Source of the DNA: Vibrio syngnathi
GTDB lineage: Bacteria; Pseudomonadota; Gammaproteobacteria; Enterobacterales; Vibrionaceae
Reading direction: 5' to 3'
DNA: 64,000 nucleotides
NCBI RefSeq assembly: GCF_002119525.1
Contig: NZ_CP017916.1
Location: 2,418,001 to 2,482,000 of the forward strand
Below are positions 1 through 10,163 of the stretch, one piece after another; position 1 is the first letter of the stretch; the number at the start of each line of letters is the position of its first letter. A program made the position numbers and the translations under genes. The notes beneath the pieces are model-generated. The model saw only the letters and a program-made list of their open reading frames with translations, was not told the DNA's origin and searched no databases.

Positions 1-201
1 ACCGAATTCACCGCTTGGGATATCAAAGTTTGGGTAGAACTGAGGCTGAGCATCTTCAGGCAATTGCCATTGTGAAAACTCAGGTGTTTCTAAGTATTCA
101 AAATCATCTTTGGCTTGGCGACGTTGAGTCGGGCTGCCAGAACATGCTGTAAGAACGAAAACAGCCAGTGAACCGATCACTAGCTGGTGAGAATACTTCA
201 T
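1..201 (-). CDS. bamC: Outer membrane assembly lipoprotein BamC, N-terminal part
   Basis: Only the first 67 codons lie in the window; the gene runs off the left edge. The product starts MKYSHQLVIGSLAVFVLTAC, a lipoprotein signal peptide whose lipobox LTAC ends at Cys20, followed by the BamC-typical SGSPTQRRQAKDDFEYLETP segment. BamC (formerly NlpB) is an accessory lipoprotein of the BAM complex that folds beta-barrel proteins into the outer membrane. It sits directly downstream of dapA on the same strand, the same dapA-bamC order as in E. coli, with a 49-base gap. Identification rests on the N-terminus and synteny. Confidence 0.88.
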   Translation of the reverse strand, partial: MKYSHQLVIGSLAVFVLTACSGSPTQRRQAKDDFEYLETPEFSQWQLPEDAQPQFYPNFDIPSGEFG

Positions 202-250
202 TTATACTCCTAAATGCCGAAGGTTCGCTTCGGCATTGCTTTATACGTTT

Positions 251-1129
251 TTAGTAAATGCACGCTTCAGTCATTGCTTGAGCAACAACAGGTTGAGCTG
301 GTTTTGACAGTTCAGTCAGTGGTAGACGTAAGCCACCTTCAGCAATCAGACCCATTTTGTGAACCGCCCATTTTACGGGAATAGGGTTAGACTCAACGAA
401 CAAATTCTTATGTAGTGGCATCAAACGCTCATTGATCGCTTCAGCTTCTTCAAACTTGCCTTCTTTTGCTAGCTTGAACATAGTCGCCATATCAGCAGCT
501 GCAACATTGTTCGTTACAGAGATCACGCCATCGCCACCACGCTTAACAAATTCAAGACCAGTTAAGTCATCACCACTTAGTAAGATAAAGTCTTCGCCAC
601 AAAGTTCACGGTGAATTGCAATTCTTTCGAGATCACCAGTCGCATCTTTCAGTGCAACGATGTTTTCGATCTCGGCAAGGCGAGCAACCGTTTCTGGCAA
701 CAAGTCTACCGCAGTGCGACCAGGTACATTGTAAAGGATCTGTGGAACGTCACTGACTTTAGCAATTGCTTTGTAATGTTGGTACAAACCTTCTTGAGTC
801 GGTTTGTTGTAGTACGGCGTTACGCTCAGGCAACCAGCAATACCAGAACCATTGAGCAAACGGCTGAAAAGTACAGATTCGTGAGTTGCGTTTGCACCCG
901 TACCAGCGATAACAGGAATACGGCCATCAGCAAATTCAACGACCTTATTGACGACTTTGACATGCTCTTCAATAGTGAGTGTTGAAGACTCACCAGTTGT
1001 GCCAACCGCAACCAGACCATCACTACCTGCTGCAACATGGTGATCAACTAACTTTTTAAGGCTGTCGAAATCCACTTCACCATCTGCATTAAATGGTGTA
1101 ACTAGCGCAACGATACTTCCTGAAAACAT
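251..1129 (-). CDS. dapA: 4-hydroxy-tetrahydrodipicolinate synthase
   Basis: Condenses pyruvate with aspartate semialdehyde, the first committed step of lysine and diaminopimelate synthesis in the cytoplasm. The 292-residue product matches the family length. Visible active-site residues are Thr44-Thr45 (VGTTGE), Tyr107, Tyr133, Arg138 and the Schiff-base Lys161 (ALKDATG). The open frame extends 19 codons further upstream, but the start at [10 protein letters not shown] is preceded by GGGAG at good spacing and gives the standard N-terminus, so I chose it. It leads into bamC. The divergent neighbour is gcvR. Confidence 0.96.
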   Translation of the reverse strand: MFSGSIVALVTPFNADGEVDFDSLKKLVDHHVAAGSDGLVAVGTTGESSTLTIEEHVKVVNKVVEFADGRIPVIAGTGANATHESVLFSRLLNGSGIAGCLSVTPYYNKPTQEGLYQHYKAIAKVSDVPQILYNVPGRTAVDLLPETVARLAEIENIVALKDATGDLERIAIHRELCGEDFILLSGDDLTGLEFVKRGGDGVISVTNNVAAADMATMFKLAKEGKFEEAEAINERLMPLHKNLFVESNPIPVKWAVHKMGLIAEGGLRLPLTELSKPAQPVVAQAMTEACIY

Positions 1130-1501
1130 GTCTATCTCCCTTAATTTATTCTTTTTGCATGTTACTGTAAGCCAATCAATAAACACAAGACATTAAAGTG
1201 GCTTACCAGCAACATCTGCAGTAAATATTGTCGTATGTTTGAGGTAAAACGACTTATAACCGCGTTCGACCTAGAATTTGGGTAACTTACACTCAATCTA
1301 GCGAATAGCTCAGCACTCGATGTCAGTAACAAGTAAGCAATGCTCTCACACCACTCTTTGAATTTTAAACACTCTAAATATTCCTATTACTTGTTACATA
1401 TTTGAAGCAAAGTGCCTCATAAAAGCCCCAACCACACACTTATTCCTCTAGCTAACTGTGCTAACATGCATGAATCAATGGAATATAAGAGACGTGATTT
1501 T
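1130..1501. other. Divergent dapA/gcvR intergenic region
   Basis: About 370 bases separate the dapA start from the gcvR start. It must hold both promoters. I see AT-rich stretches but no confident operator, riboswitch or RNA gene. An in-frame 30-codon upstream extension of gcvR runs through part of it and looks non-coding. Confidence 0.5.
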
Positions 1502-2044
1502 ATGACTCAACATCTAGTAATCACAGCTGTGGGCACTGATCGCCCAGGTGTATGCAACCAAGTGGTTCACTTAGTCACCCAATCAGGCTGTAACATTATT
1601 GATAGCCGTATCGCTCTATTTGGCGAAGAATTTACGCTTATCATGCTACTGTCTGGAAAGGCAAACAACATCACCCGCGTTGAAACCACCCTGCCCTTAC
1701 TTGGACAAGAGCACGACTTGATTACGATTATGAAGCGAACCTCAACTCATGATGTGATTGAGAACTCTTACACAGTAGAGGTGTTCGTTGAGTCAGACGA
1801 TAAAATCGGCCTTACCGAGCAGTTTACCCAGTTCTTCGCAGACCGAAACATCGGGCTTGATTCGTTAAGTGCGCGAACCATCAATAAATCTAAAGTTCAG
1901 CTCGACAACGACCAATTCCATATCTCTATTACCGCTTCTGTGCAATCAGAATGTAATTTGATGCAGCTACAAGAAGAATTCGACGCGCTGTGTCAGAGCC
2001 TATCCGTACAAGGCTCGCTCAACTTTATCAAAAACAGTTTTTAA
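1502..2044 (+). CDS. gcvR: Glycine cleavage system transcriptional repressor GcvR
   Basis: A 180-residue protein made of two ACT-like domains (roughly residues 5-75 and 90-170), beginning MTQHLVITAVGTDRPGVCNQ, the hallmark GcvR N-terminus. In E. coli GcvR binds GcvA and, without glycine, turns it into a repressor of the gcvTHP operon. It does not bind DNA itself. The open frame extends 30 codons upstream, but that part has no family resemblance; an AGAGA-type ribosome binding site lies before the chosen ATG. It ends 12 bases before bcp, so the two are probably co-transcribed, as in E. coli. Confidence 0.92.
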   Translation: MTQHLVITAVGTDRPGVCNQVVHLVTQSGCNIIDSRIALFGEEFTLIMLLSGKANNITRVETTLPLLGQEHDLITIMKRTSTHDVIENSYTVEVFVESDDKIGLTEQFTQFFADRNIGLDSLSARTINKSKVQLDNDQFHISITASVQSECNLMQLQEEFDALCQSLSVQGSLNFIKNSF

Positions 2045-2056
2045 AAAGGAAATATC

Positions 2057-2527
2057 ATGAATACGCTAACGGCTGGTGTTCCAGCACCTGCTTTTTCTCT
2101 TCCAGATCAAGATGGCAATATCGTATCTCTTGGTGACTTCAAAGGTAAAAAAGTCCTTTTCTATTTTTACCCAAAAGCAATGACTCCAGGTTGTATTGTG
2201 CAAGCTGAAGGCCTCCGTGATATCAAAGCACAGCTTGATGACCTGAATGTGGTTGTTCTAGGTGTGAGTGTTGACCCAGTCAAACGCCTACCAAATTTCG
2301 TCGAGAAGAAATCTCTAAACTTCACACTACTATCTGATGAAGACCACAGCGTTGCTGAACAGTTTGGCGTTTGGGGCGAGAAGAAATTTATGGGTAAAGT
2401 GTACGATGGTCTTCACCGTATTAGCTTCCTAATTGATGAAGAAGGTCAGATTGAACACGTCTTCAACAAGTTCAAAACCAAGACTCACCACGAAGTGGTT
2501 TTAGATTACTTCAACCCAGAAGCTTAA
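2057..2527 (+). CDS. bcp: Thioredoxin-dependent peroxiredoxin Bcp (single-cysteine form)
   Basis: A 156-residue peroxiredoxin of the BCP/PrxQ family that reduces hydrogen peroxide and organic hydroperoxides. The motif YFYPKAMTPGC places the peroxidatic Cys at residue 46. In E. coli Bcp the resolving Cys lies five residues later (GCTVQACGLRD); here the matching segment is GCIVQAEGLRD with Glu51, and no other Cys exists in the protein. It should therefore act as a 1-Cys enzyme recycled by an outside thiol. The rest (NFTLLSDEDHSVAEQFGVWGEK region) is standard. It follows gcvR closely and ends at a bidirectional terminator. Confidence 0.94.
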   Translation: MNTLTAGVPAPAFSLPDQDGNIVSLGDFKGKKVLFYFYPKAMTPGCIVQAEGLRDIKAQLDDLNVVVLGVSVDPVKRLPNFVEKKSLNFTLLSDEDHSVAEQFGVWGEKKFMGKVYDGLHRISFLIDEEGQIEHVFNKFKTKTHHEVVLDYFNPEA

Positions 2528-2604
2528 TGTCGATTTTAGTGAGTTGATTCTCTAAATTCGCACCTAGCGAATCTAAATACACTACTCACTACTAAGCCAA
2601 ATGC

Positions 2605-2639
2605 AAAAAGGCCGAATATCATGGATATTCGGCCTTTTT
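2605..2639. terminator. Bidirectional intrinsic terminator between bcp and perM
   Basis: A perfect 16-base stem (AAAAAGGCCGAATATC pairing with its complement) with a 3-base loop ATG. It has A/T runs on both sides, so it can stop transcription arriving from bcp on the plus strand and from the permease gene on the minus strand. Confidence 0.92.
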
Positions 2640-2667
2640 CACTTATTCAAATTAATAGCGCGTTCAA

Positions 2668-3744
2668 TTACGATTGATGTTCAGGGTCATCGTCAAGAGC
2701 ATGACTCGGTAAGGCATTCCAAACCGCTTTCACCAACGTGGCTAGAGGGATTGCAAAGAACACGCCCCAGAATCCCCACAGTCCGCCAAATACTAACACT
2801 GCAACAATAATCGCTACTGGGTGCAGGTTTACCGCTTCAGAGAACAGAACCGGTACCAACACGTTACCATCTAGCGCTTGGATAATGCCGTACGCCAGCA
2901 GCAGCCAGTAAAACTGAGGTTCTAACCCCCACTGGAACAAACCGACAATCGCGACAGGAACCGTCACAGCCGCCGCGCCGATATATGGAATCAATACCGA
3001 GAAACCAACCGCGACAGCCAACAGTGCTGAATAACGTAAATCCAGAATCGCAAAAGTTACGTAGCTGACACCACCGACGATCAAAATCTCGAGCACCTTA
3101 CCGCGAATGTAGTTTGAGATTTGCTGGTTCATCTCAACCCAAACCTTGGCTGCTAGACGACGGTTCTTAGGCAGAACGCCACTGGCCATACTGATCATCT
3201 CTTCTTTATCCTTTAGTAAGAAGAAAATCAGCAGCGGTACAAGAATCAGGTAAACAGCAAGCGTAGCCAAACTAACAAGAGAAGCTAAAGAACCCTTCAC
3301 AACGCTTTCACCAAAACCTAATGCTTTGTTCTTCGCATTCGACATGACGGATTCAACAATCTGTAAGTTAGCTAATTCTGGGTAACGGTCGGGAATGGTC
3401 GCAATAAACTTTTGCAGGCTTCCGTACATGCTCGGGATATCATTAATGAGGTTCCCCACTTGCTCCCAAATCGTTGGTACTAGGCCAAACAACGCCAATA
3501 GCATCACGCTGAAGAACATCATGATCACCAACATCACCGAGGGCGTTCTTGGCACACCCAGTCGTTGAAGCTGGGTAACCGGCCACTCAAGTAAATAAGC
3601 CAAAACGATTGCAACCAAAAGTGGGGCAATAAGGTGACCAAAGAAGTAGATCGTAATAAAGCCAAAGAGAATGATGGCAACCAAGCTGACAGCATGGGGA
3701 TCAGAGAAACGTCGTTTATACCAACGATTGACCATTTCAAGCAT
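2668..3744 (-). CDS. perM: AI-2E family transporter / PerM-type permease
   Basis: A 358-residue inner-membrane protein with about seven to eight hydrophobic segments, of the AI-2E/UPF0118 family (E. coli PerM). Typical family stretches are seen: PLLVAIVLAYLLEWPV near the N-terminus and LSVLIPYIGAAAVTVPVAIV-like text in the C-terminal half. The transported substrate is not established for PerM, and family members do varied jobs including sodium/proton exchange. The longest frame adds 32 codons that overlap the TusA-like gene; the ATG at MLEMVNRWYKRR matches the family start. It overlaps the stop of the upstream TusA-like gene by 8 bases, so the two are translationally linked. Confidence 0.85.
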   Translation of the reverse strand: MLEMVNRWYKRRFSDPHAVSLVAIILFGFITIYFFGHLIAPLLVAIVLAYLLEWPVTQLQRLGVPRTPSVMLVIMMFFSVMLLALFGLVPTIWEQVGNLINDIPSMYGSLQKFIATIPDRYPELANLQIVESVMSNAKNKALGFGESVVKGSLASLVSLATLAVYLILVPLLIFFLLKDKEEMISMASGVLPKNRRLAAKVWVEMNQQISNYIRGKVLEILIVGGVSYVTFAILDLRYSALLAVAVGFSVLIPYIGAAAVTVPVAIVGLFQWGLEPQFYWLLLAYGIIQALDGNVLVPVLFSEAVNLHPVAIIVAVLVFGGLWGFWGVFFAIPLATLVKAVWNALPSHALDDDPEHQS

Positions 3745-3976
3745 CTGACTGCAATTCCTTTTTAGTGACGAGGAGATGATAGTAATTAGAGCAAACCTCA
3801 GTGATGACGTCATAGGCTTGCAGAGACAAAAAAGTAACAATATCTTTCATCGAGCTATTATCAGAGACATAAATTGACAATGATTGCCCTACTTCTAACT
3901 TTACACTGTGACGCTTGGCTAATAATAGTGCCACTGGACAGCGCTCTTGGCGTAAATCTAGAATATTAGGTGTCAT
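3737..3976 (-). CDS. TusA-family sulfurtransferase-like protein
   Basis: A 79-residue protein of the TusA/SirA/YedF family. The conserved CP motif with the sulfur-carrying cysteine is at residues 13-14 (LDLRQERCPVALLLAK), followed by the small beta-alpha fold typical of the family. TusA relays sulfur for tRNA thiolation, but this copy sits with a permease gene rather than alone and may be a paralog. It overlaps perM by 8 bases in the same direction. I call the family with confidence and leave the substrate open. Confidence 0.85.
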   Translation of the reverse strand: MTPNILDLRQERCPVALLLAKRHSVKLEVGQSLSIYVSDNSSMKDIVTFLSLQAYDVITEVCSNYYHLLVTKKELQSDA

Positions 3977-4153
3977 TCTTGAGCTCGATGCTTATTATAA
4001 GGGTCGTATTGTAATCTGTTTTTGAAAACGCGCCATCATTCATTCACCTTCCTTCATGATAGCGCACGTACTCGGCAAAGGTTACATCAGATAGAGAACC
4101 AATTTGCATTGCACTTGTCTTACTGTCAGAAGAAACGGAGTATTACTGACTAT

Positions 4154-5608
4154 ATGTTTAAACGCGCTCGCTCAATTGCTTGCTTATGCATCGCAGCTAC
4201 ATTAAGCACCCCAACGTTGGCAAATACCAATGGTTTGGAGCTACCCGATATCGGCACCGCTGCTGGCGGCACACTCACTATCGATCAAGAGCTTATCTAT
4301 GGTGATGCCTACATGCGCATCATCAGAAGCAGCCAGCCTATCGTAAACGACCCTGTTCTAAACCAGTATATTGATACACTTGGTCATCGCCTTGTCGCTA
4401 ACGCAAATGATGTAAAGACACCTTTCCAGTTCTTTATGATCCGCGACCGCAACATCAACGCCTTTGCTTTCTTTGGTGGCTATGTTGCTTTGCACTCAGG
4501 TTTGTTCCTGCATGCACAGTCTGAAAGTGAATTGGCTTCTGTATTAGCGCACGAAATCGCGCACGTTACCCAACGTCACTTAGCCCGTAGCATGGAAGAT
4601 CAAGCTCGCCGCTCTCCTGCAACCATCGCAGCACTAGCCGCTTCTGTATTATTAGCGATTGCAGCACCAGAAGCCGGTATCGCAGCTATCACTGCAACAT
4701 CTGCTGGTAACATGCAAAGCCAAATAAACTACACCCGAAGTAATGAAAAAGAAGCCGACCGCTTTGGTATCAACACGCTTGCAAAAGCAGGATTCGATGT
4801 AAACGCTATGCCACGTTTCTTTGGCCGCTTAGCTGATGAATACCGCTATGCGAGCACACCGCCACCAATGCTATTAACTCACCCGTTGCCTGAAGACCGA
4901 ATCACAGACTCACGCGCTCGTGCTCGTAGCTATACACCACTAAAGCTGGCTCCATCACTGGATTACCATTTAGCTAGAGCCCGGATTGTTGCACGCTATG
5001 CGGGTATTAATAATGATGCAGCTCTTGATTGGTTTGAGCGCAAGCTGAAGAAAGCCCCCAAAGCCTTGGTTCCATCATTAGAATATGGACAAGCACTGGT
5101 TTACCTAGATTCAAAAAAACTGGATAAAGCAGAACCGATTCTGACCAAACTGATGAATAGCGATCCAACCAACTTGTTTTATCTGGATGCTATTTCAGAC
5201 CTGCACATTGAACAGAAAAAGCCTGAGATTGCGATTAAAGAATTGAAGTCAGCACTTGAGCGTCAACCAAACAACTCAGTTCTAACCATTAACTACGCCA
5301 ATGCACTGATTGAAAATGAAGACCTACAGGAAGCCGTTCGCGTATTGCAACGTTACACGCACGATAACCCGAACGACACCAATGGGTGGTACCTGCTTTC
5401 AAAGGCAAATACAAATCTTGGCAACAGCGATGAAGAACTGTCTGCTAGGGCAGAGATTTTGGCACTGCAAGCCAACTGGAACAAAGCGATTCAGTACTAC
5501 ACGCAGGCGAGCCAAATAGCGGAACTAGGCAGCCTAAAACAAGCACGTTATGACGCTCGAATCGACCAACTAATGATACAGCGCGAACGCTTCTTATCGT
5601 TGCAATAA
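4154..5608 (+). CDS. bepA: Beta-barrel assembly-enhancing protease BepA (M48 metalloprotease)
   Basis: A 484-residue periplasmic protease and chaperone that aids LptD maturation and degrades stalled outer membrane proteins. A signal peptide (residues 1 to about 24, ending LSTPTLA) is followed by the M48 domain with zinc site HEIAH at residues 133-137 and the third ligand Glu200 (NEKEADRFG). The C-terminal 190 residues are tetratricopeptide repeats. Length matches E. coli BepA (487). The frame is open for 44 more codons from a TTG, but the ATG directly before the signal peptide is the sensible start, although its ribosome binding site is weak. It is followed by the arsC-like gene as bepA-yfgD is in E. 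coli. Confidence 0.93.
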   Translation: MFKRARSIACLCIAATLSTPTLANTNGLELPDIGTAAGGTLTIDQELIYGDAYMRIIRSSQPIVNDPVLNQYIDTLGHRLVANANDVKTPFQFFMIRDRNINAFAFFGGYVALHSGLFLHAQSESELASVLAHEIAHVTQRHLARSMEDQARRSPATIAALAASVLLAIAAPEAGIAAITATSAGNMQSQINYTRSNEKEADRFGINTLAKAGFDVNAMPRFFGRLADEYRYASTPPPMLLTHPLPEDRITDSRARARSYTPLKLAPSLDYHLARARIVARYAGINNDAALDWFERKLKKAPKALVPSLEYGQALVYLDSKKLDKAEPILTKLMNSDPTNLFYLDAISDLHIEQKKPEIAIKELKSALERQPNNSVLTINYANALIENEDLQEAVRVLQRYTHDNPNDTNGWYLLSKANTNLGNSDEELSARAEILALQANWNKAIQYYTQASQIAELGSLKQARYDARIDQLMIQRERFLSLQ

Positions 5609-5731
5609 GTATATTGACTGGCAGCGAAGCTCGTTGCCAAAATACAAAGAAAGCTCAACGTTACACAATAAGAAGCCACTCAGTTGGCTTCGACTGAACG
5701 ATTAAATCAAAAATAATAATGAGGAAGAACC

Positions 5732-6082
5732 ATGTCTGTCGTGATTTATCATAACCCGCGCTGCTCAAAGAGCCGTCAAACTCTCGAACTGCTTGAAGCA
5801 AACGGCGTACAGCCAGAGGTGATCAAATACCTAGATGCGCCTTTGACTGTTGAACAGCTGAAAGTGCTTTTCACTCAGCTTGGTTTTGAGAGTGTTCGCG
5901 ACATGATGCGTACCAAAGAAGCGGATTACAAAGAAGCGAACCTTGGTGACGCATCAGTGACTGATGAAGATCTTTTCGCTGCGATGGCAACGAATCCAAA
6001 ACTGTTTGAACGCCCAGTGGTTGTCGCGAACAACAAGGCAAAAATTGGTCGTCCACCAGAACAAGTACTAGAGATTCTGTAA
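5732..6082 (+). CDS. arsC: ArsC/YfgD-family arsenate reductase-like protein
   Basis: A 116-residue thioredoxin-fold protein with the ArsC signature YHNPRCSKSRQTLELL, catalytic Cys11. ArsC enzymes reduce arsenate using glutathione and glutaredoxin, but this chromosomal copy next to bepA corresponds to E. coli YfgD, whose physiological role is not proven. No arsenite pump or ArsR regulator gene is nearby, so a dedicated arsenic-resistance role is only inferred from the family. A GAGGAAG ribosome binding site precedes the ATG. The gene runs into wrbA after 6 bases. Confidence 0.9.
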   Translation: MSVVIYHNPRCSKSRQTLELLEANGVQPEVIKYLDAPLTVEQLKVLFTQLGFESVRDMMRTKEADYKEANLGDASVTDEDLFAAMATNPKLFERPVVVANNKAKIGRPPEQVLEIL

Positions 6083-7116
<1,034 letters not shown>

Positions 7117-7170
7117 TATTGATTCCATGTTTTTAAACTGAAAGGCTTTTAAACTGACTACTAGATAAAC

Positions 7171-7208
7171 AAAAAGCCCTGCGAGACTTATCTTGCAGGG
7201 CTTTTTTT
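7171..7208. terminator. Bidirectional terminator between DUF2069 and DUF2066 genes
   Basis: Stem built from AAAAAGCCCTGCGAGA and its near-complement TCTTGCAGGGCTTTTT, with an A-run on the left and a seven-T run on the right. It lies between convergent genes. Confidence 0.9.
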
Positions 7209-7246
7209 ATGATTTCATTTCAATCAGTCATGTCGTTAGACGATCA

Positions 7247-8509
7247 CTAACGAACCCACTCATATACCAAACTTGGTTTAGCGTGCACTGGTGCCGTGAT
7301 GGTGAGTTCTTCTTCACCAGATTCGTCTAGCATCACGTCAGTCGTACTTGTTAGCTCAGCACCTGTAGATAGCTCACTGCCTTTAATCACTTGAACGCTT
7401 GAGTCAGTTTCACTTCCCTCGCCTTCAGCATCAACAGCGCTTACTGAATCATCACCTACAGACATAGTGTTGTCTTGCGCTTCAAATTCCGGGCTCACTT
7501 CAGGTTCAATGTAAGATTCTTCAACCTTCGCGACTTGGCGAATGCTTTCCACTTCTTGTTCAAACTCTTGTTGAGTTGATAACAAATGAATTCGGAACGT
7601 CACTTCATTATTTTGAATTTGTAGGATATCTAAGCTTGCTACTGAGTTTAGACGCTTAAGTGCATTCTCCAATTGGAAGAAGTCTTGAGCATTATTCAAA
7701 CTGATAAACTGCGTTAAAATCGACTCTGATGATTCACTTGCTACAACAACAGCACTCTTTCCCGCGTAGTAATTGCTGATTTGATCAACCAGTTTCTTAG
7801 AAGTCGTTGCACTGTTACCCGATAGCGAACCCGTTACCGGTGATGTTGGTGCGCTCGTCAGTTGGTTTGGTTTTTGGTCATACAAAGTCCAGCGTAATCC
7901 AGAAGACTGCGCCTTAATCACCAAAACTGCATCAACAGGGTAACGTTGACTCGCATTGCTAATCGGTGTGACAAAGCTACCCCACAAATCCGAGGTAGCC
8001 ACTCCCGTTACATCGTCAAAATCACCAACAGGAAACATCAAAGGCAAACCGCGCTCTTTTGCATTGGTTTGTAAACCTGCCGCTAATTGTGAGTTGGAGT
8101 GTTCCCATACAATATTCTTGTCGTAGTTCTGTTCTTCCACCAGCCAAACAAGGATATTTGAGCGAGTATCAGGCCAGTACGGTAATTGTGCTTGAGTCAG
8201 TAGTGAACGGATTTGGGCACCGTTAAAACGCATGCGCAATGTTGATTGGTCATTGCTTTCGCCAAAACTCATTTGAGACATGTACTGCGCACTCTTACGC
8301 ATCGCCTTTTGAATCGTCTCATTCGAAGCGACATCCGTTTGGCCAGTCGCACGTATCAATACCTGCTCCATGCCAGTATTTCTTGCCACTTGTTCTGGTT
8401 GTTTGTCTTCAGCGTTAATCGCAACTTCAGCACTAAAGATATCTACTTGAGTTAGGGCATAACTCGGAGAGGCTAATAGTCCCATCAACAACAATGCTAT
8501 GTAGCGCAT
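7247..8509 (-). CDS. DUF2066 domain-containing exported protein
   Basis: A 420-residue protein with a clear signal peptide (MRYIALLLMGLLASPSYALT) and the DUF2066 region over most of residues 20-320 (RNTGMEQVLIRATGQ, then LPYWPDTRSNILVWLVEE). The last 100 residues are acidic and low-complexity, ending in a short conserved KPSLVYEWVR tail. The role is unknown; it is probably periplasmic or membrane-associated. The frame extends 14 codons upstream, but AGGA five bases before the chosen ATG supports this start. It is transcribed away from uraA. Confidence 0.82.
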   Translation of the reverse strand: MRYIALLLMGLLASPSYALTQVDIFSAEVAINAEDKQPEQVARNTGMEQVLIRATGQTDVASNETIQKAMRKSAQYMSQMSFGESNDQSTLRMRFNGAQIRSLLTQAQLPYWPDTRSNILVWLVEEQNYDKNIVWEHSNSQLAAGLQTNAKERGLPLMFPVGDFDDVTGVATSDLWGSFVTPISNASQRYPVDAVLVIKAQSSGLRWTLYDQKPNQLTSAPTSPVTGSLSGNSATTSKKLVDQISNYYAGKSAVVVASESSESILTQFISLNNAQDFFQLENALKRLNSVASLDILQIQNNEVTFRIHLLSTQQEFEQEVESIRQVAKVEESYIEPEVSPEFEAQDNTMSVGDDSVSAVDAEGEGSETDSSVQVIKGSELSTGAELTSTTDVMLDESGEEELTITAPVHAKPSLVYEWVR

Positions 8510-8705
8510 ATTGATCCTAATATTCAAAGCTTGTGCCTTGATGATAAGCAACTATGGATTGAGGGGCAAGGTCGATAGCGCCCACTGCGTTTAATAACCA
8601 CAAAATATCACCTAACCATGATAAATCGTTCACTTGTAAACTAAATTTTTCTTATTTTGTTAGAGATAAACATCACTAATATAAATAAATTTGATCTACC
8701 CGACA

Positions 8706-8721
8706 TAGCAACCGATTGCCA
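8706..8721 (+). promoter_or_regulatory. Candidate PurR-like box upstream of uraA
   Basis: TAGCAACCGATTGCCA contains the palindrome GCAACCGATTGC, two bases away from the PurR core GCAAACGTTTGC. It lies 64 bases before the uraA start, a sensible promoter position. This is a weaker match than the site before purM. Confidence 0.4.
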
Positions 8722-8784
8722 AGTGATAGAATCCCGCGAATTTTTATTTTCACTTTTCATATAAAGACCATTTAAGGACATAAC

Positions 8785-10023
8785 ATGAAAAATGCTTTGC
8801 AAGGTGCGCAAATGCTATTTGTCGCTTTTGGTGCACTTGTATTGGTGCCCCTGCTGACAGGCCTAGATCCAAACGTAGCGCTCTTTGGTGCAGGTATCGG
8901 TACCCTTTTATTCCAACTTATTACACGCCGTTCAGTGCCAATCTTCTTAGCGTCTTCTTTTGCATTCATCGCACCTATCATGTTCGGCATTCAAACTTGG
9001 GGTGTTGGTGCAACCATGGGCGGCCTTATGGCTGCTGGTGTTGTGTATGTATTAATGGGTGCATTGATTAAAGTACGTGGTGTCGCCTTCATCCATAAAC
9101 TGCTTCCCCCAGTCGTGGTTGGCCCTGTAATCATGGTTATCGGCTTAGGTCTTGCACCTGTTGCGGTAAACATGGCGCTAGGTAAAACGGGGGATGGCGC
9201 GGTTCAACTTATTGATGCAGACGCCGCGTTATGGATTTCTTCTATTTCATTACTGGTAACGATTGTCATCAGTGTGTTCTCGAAAGGCTTCCTTAAGCTA
9301 CTGCCAATCTTCGGTGGTATTGTTGCGGGTTACGTAACGAGCTTGGTATACGGCGTCGTTGATTTTACCCCTGTCGCTCAAGCCGCTTGGTTAGCACTAC
9401 CAAACTTCACAGCGCCAGAATTCAACATCAACGCTATCTTCTTTATGGTATTTGTAGCAATTGCACCTGCTGTTGAACACGTGGGCGACATGCTTGCTAT
9501 TTCGAATGTAACCGGTAAAGACTACCTTAAGAAGCCAGGCTTACACCGCACAATTACTGGTGACGGTGTGGCAACAATTGCTGCTTCTATGTTGGGCGCG
9601 CCACCAAATACAACCTACAGTGAAGTAACGGGGGCTGTAATGCTGACTAAAGCATTCAACCCAGTGATCATGACTTGGGCAGCGGTAACAGCGATTGTTC
9701 TGGCTCTAGTAGGCAAGCTAGGCGCTCTATTACAAACGATTCCTGTTCCTGTGATGGGAGGCATCATGATCCTGCTGTTTGGTTCAATCGCAACAGTTGG
9801 CCTAAACACCCTAATTCAGAACAAAGTCGACCTACACAAATCACGTAACCTCGTGATTGTTGGTATTACTTTAGTCTTCGGTATTGGCGGCATGGCATTT
9901 GGCATCGGTGACTTTAGTCTACAAGGTGTAAGCTTATGCGGCATCGTGGCAATTCTGCTAAACCTAGTTCTTCCAGAAGAGTTAGGCGATAACACTGTAG
10001 TAGATAAAGCTCAAATCGATTAA
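8785..10023 (+). CDS. uraA: Uracil permease, NCS2 family
   Basis: A 412-residue inner-membrane uracil:proton symporter of the NCS2 family with about 14 membrane segments. The family signature AIAPAVEHVGDMLAISNVTG, with the substrate-binding glutamate, is near residue 235, and GDGVATIAASMLGAPPNTTYSEVTGAV follows. Imported uracil is converted to UMP by Upp, encoded next door but on the other strand. In E. coli the two form one operon; here they converge on a shared terminator. An AAGGA ribosome binding site precedes the ATG. Confidence 0.93.
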   Translation: MKNALQGAQMLFVAFGALVLVPLLTGLDPNVALFGAGIGTLLFQLITRRSVPIFLASSFAFIAPIMFGIQTWGVGATMGGLMAAGVVYVLMGALIKVRGVAFIHKLLPPVVVGPVIMVIGLGLAPVAVNMALGKTGDGAVQLIDADAALWISSISLLVTIVISVFSKGFLKLLPIFGGIVAGYVTSLVYGVVDFTPVAQAAWLALPNFTAPEFNINAIFFMVFVAIAPAVEHVGDMLAISNVTGKDYLKKPGLHRTITGDGVATIAASMLGAPPNTTYSEVTGAVMLTKAFNPVIMTWAAVTAIVLALVGKLGALLQTIPVPVMGGIMILLFGSIATVGLNTLIQNKVDLHKSRNLVIVGITLVFGIGGMAFGIGDFSLQGVSLCGIVAILLNLVLPEELGDNTVVDKAQID

Positions 10024-10070
10024 TAAATCGGTAAGGGGAGATTCAAAAGAATCACAACCTAACAAGATCA

Positions 10071-10102
10071 AAAAAGGAGAGCATCGAATGCTCTCCTTTT
10101 TT
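10071..10102. terminator. Bidirectional terminator between uraA and upp
   Basis: Perfect stem AAAAAGGAGAGCAT with its complement around a 3-base loop, followed by a T-run. It serves both convergent genes. Confidence 0.92.
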
Positions 10103-10163
10103 ATTAATACGGTTAATTCAGCGAGTTAAGAGACTGTTTAAATTCACTTAAGCTGAAACCGAA

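Noticed and set aside
2601..2810. 69-codon plus-strand frame over the bcp/perM terminator
   Set aside because: It begins in the terminator stem and continues antisense to perM; not a gene.
5732..6082. Arsenic-resistance operon
   Set aside because: The ArsC-like gene is the YfgD ortholog next to bepA; no arsR, arsB or acr3 gene is nearby.
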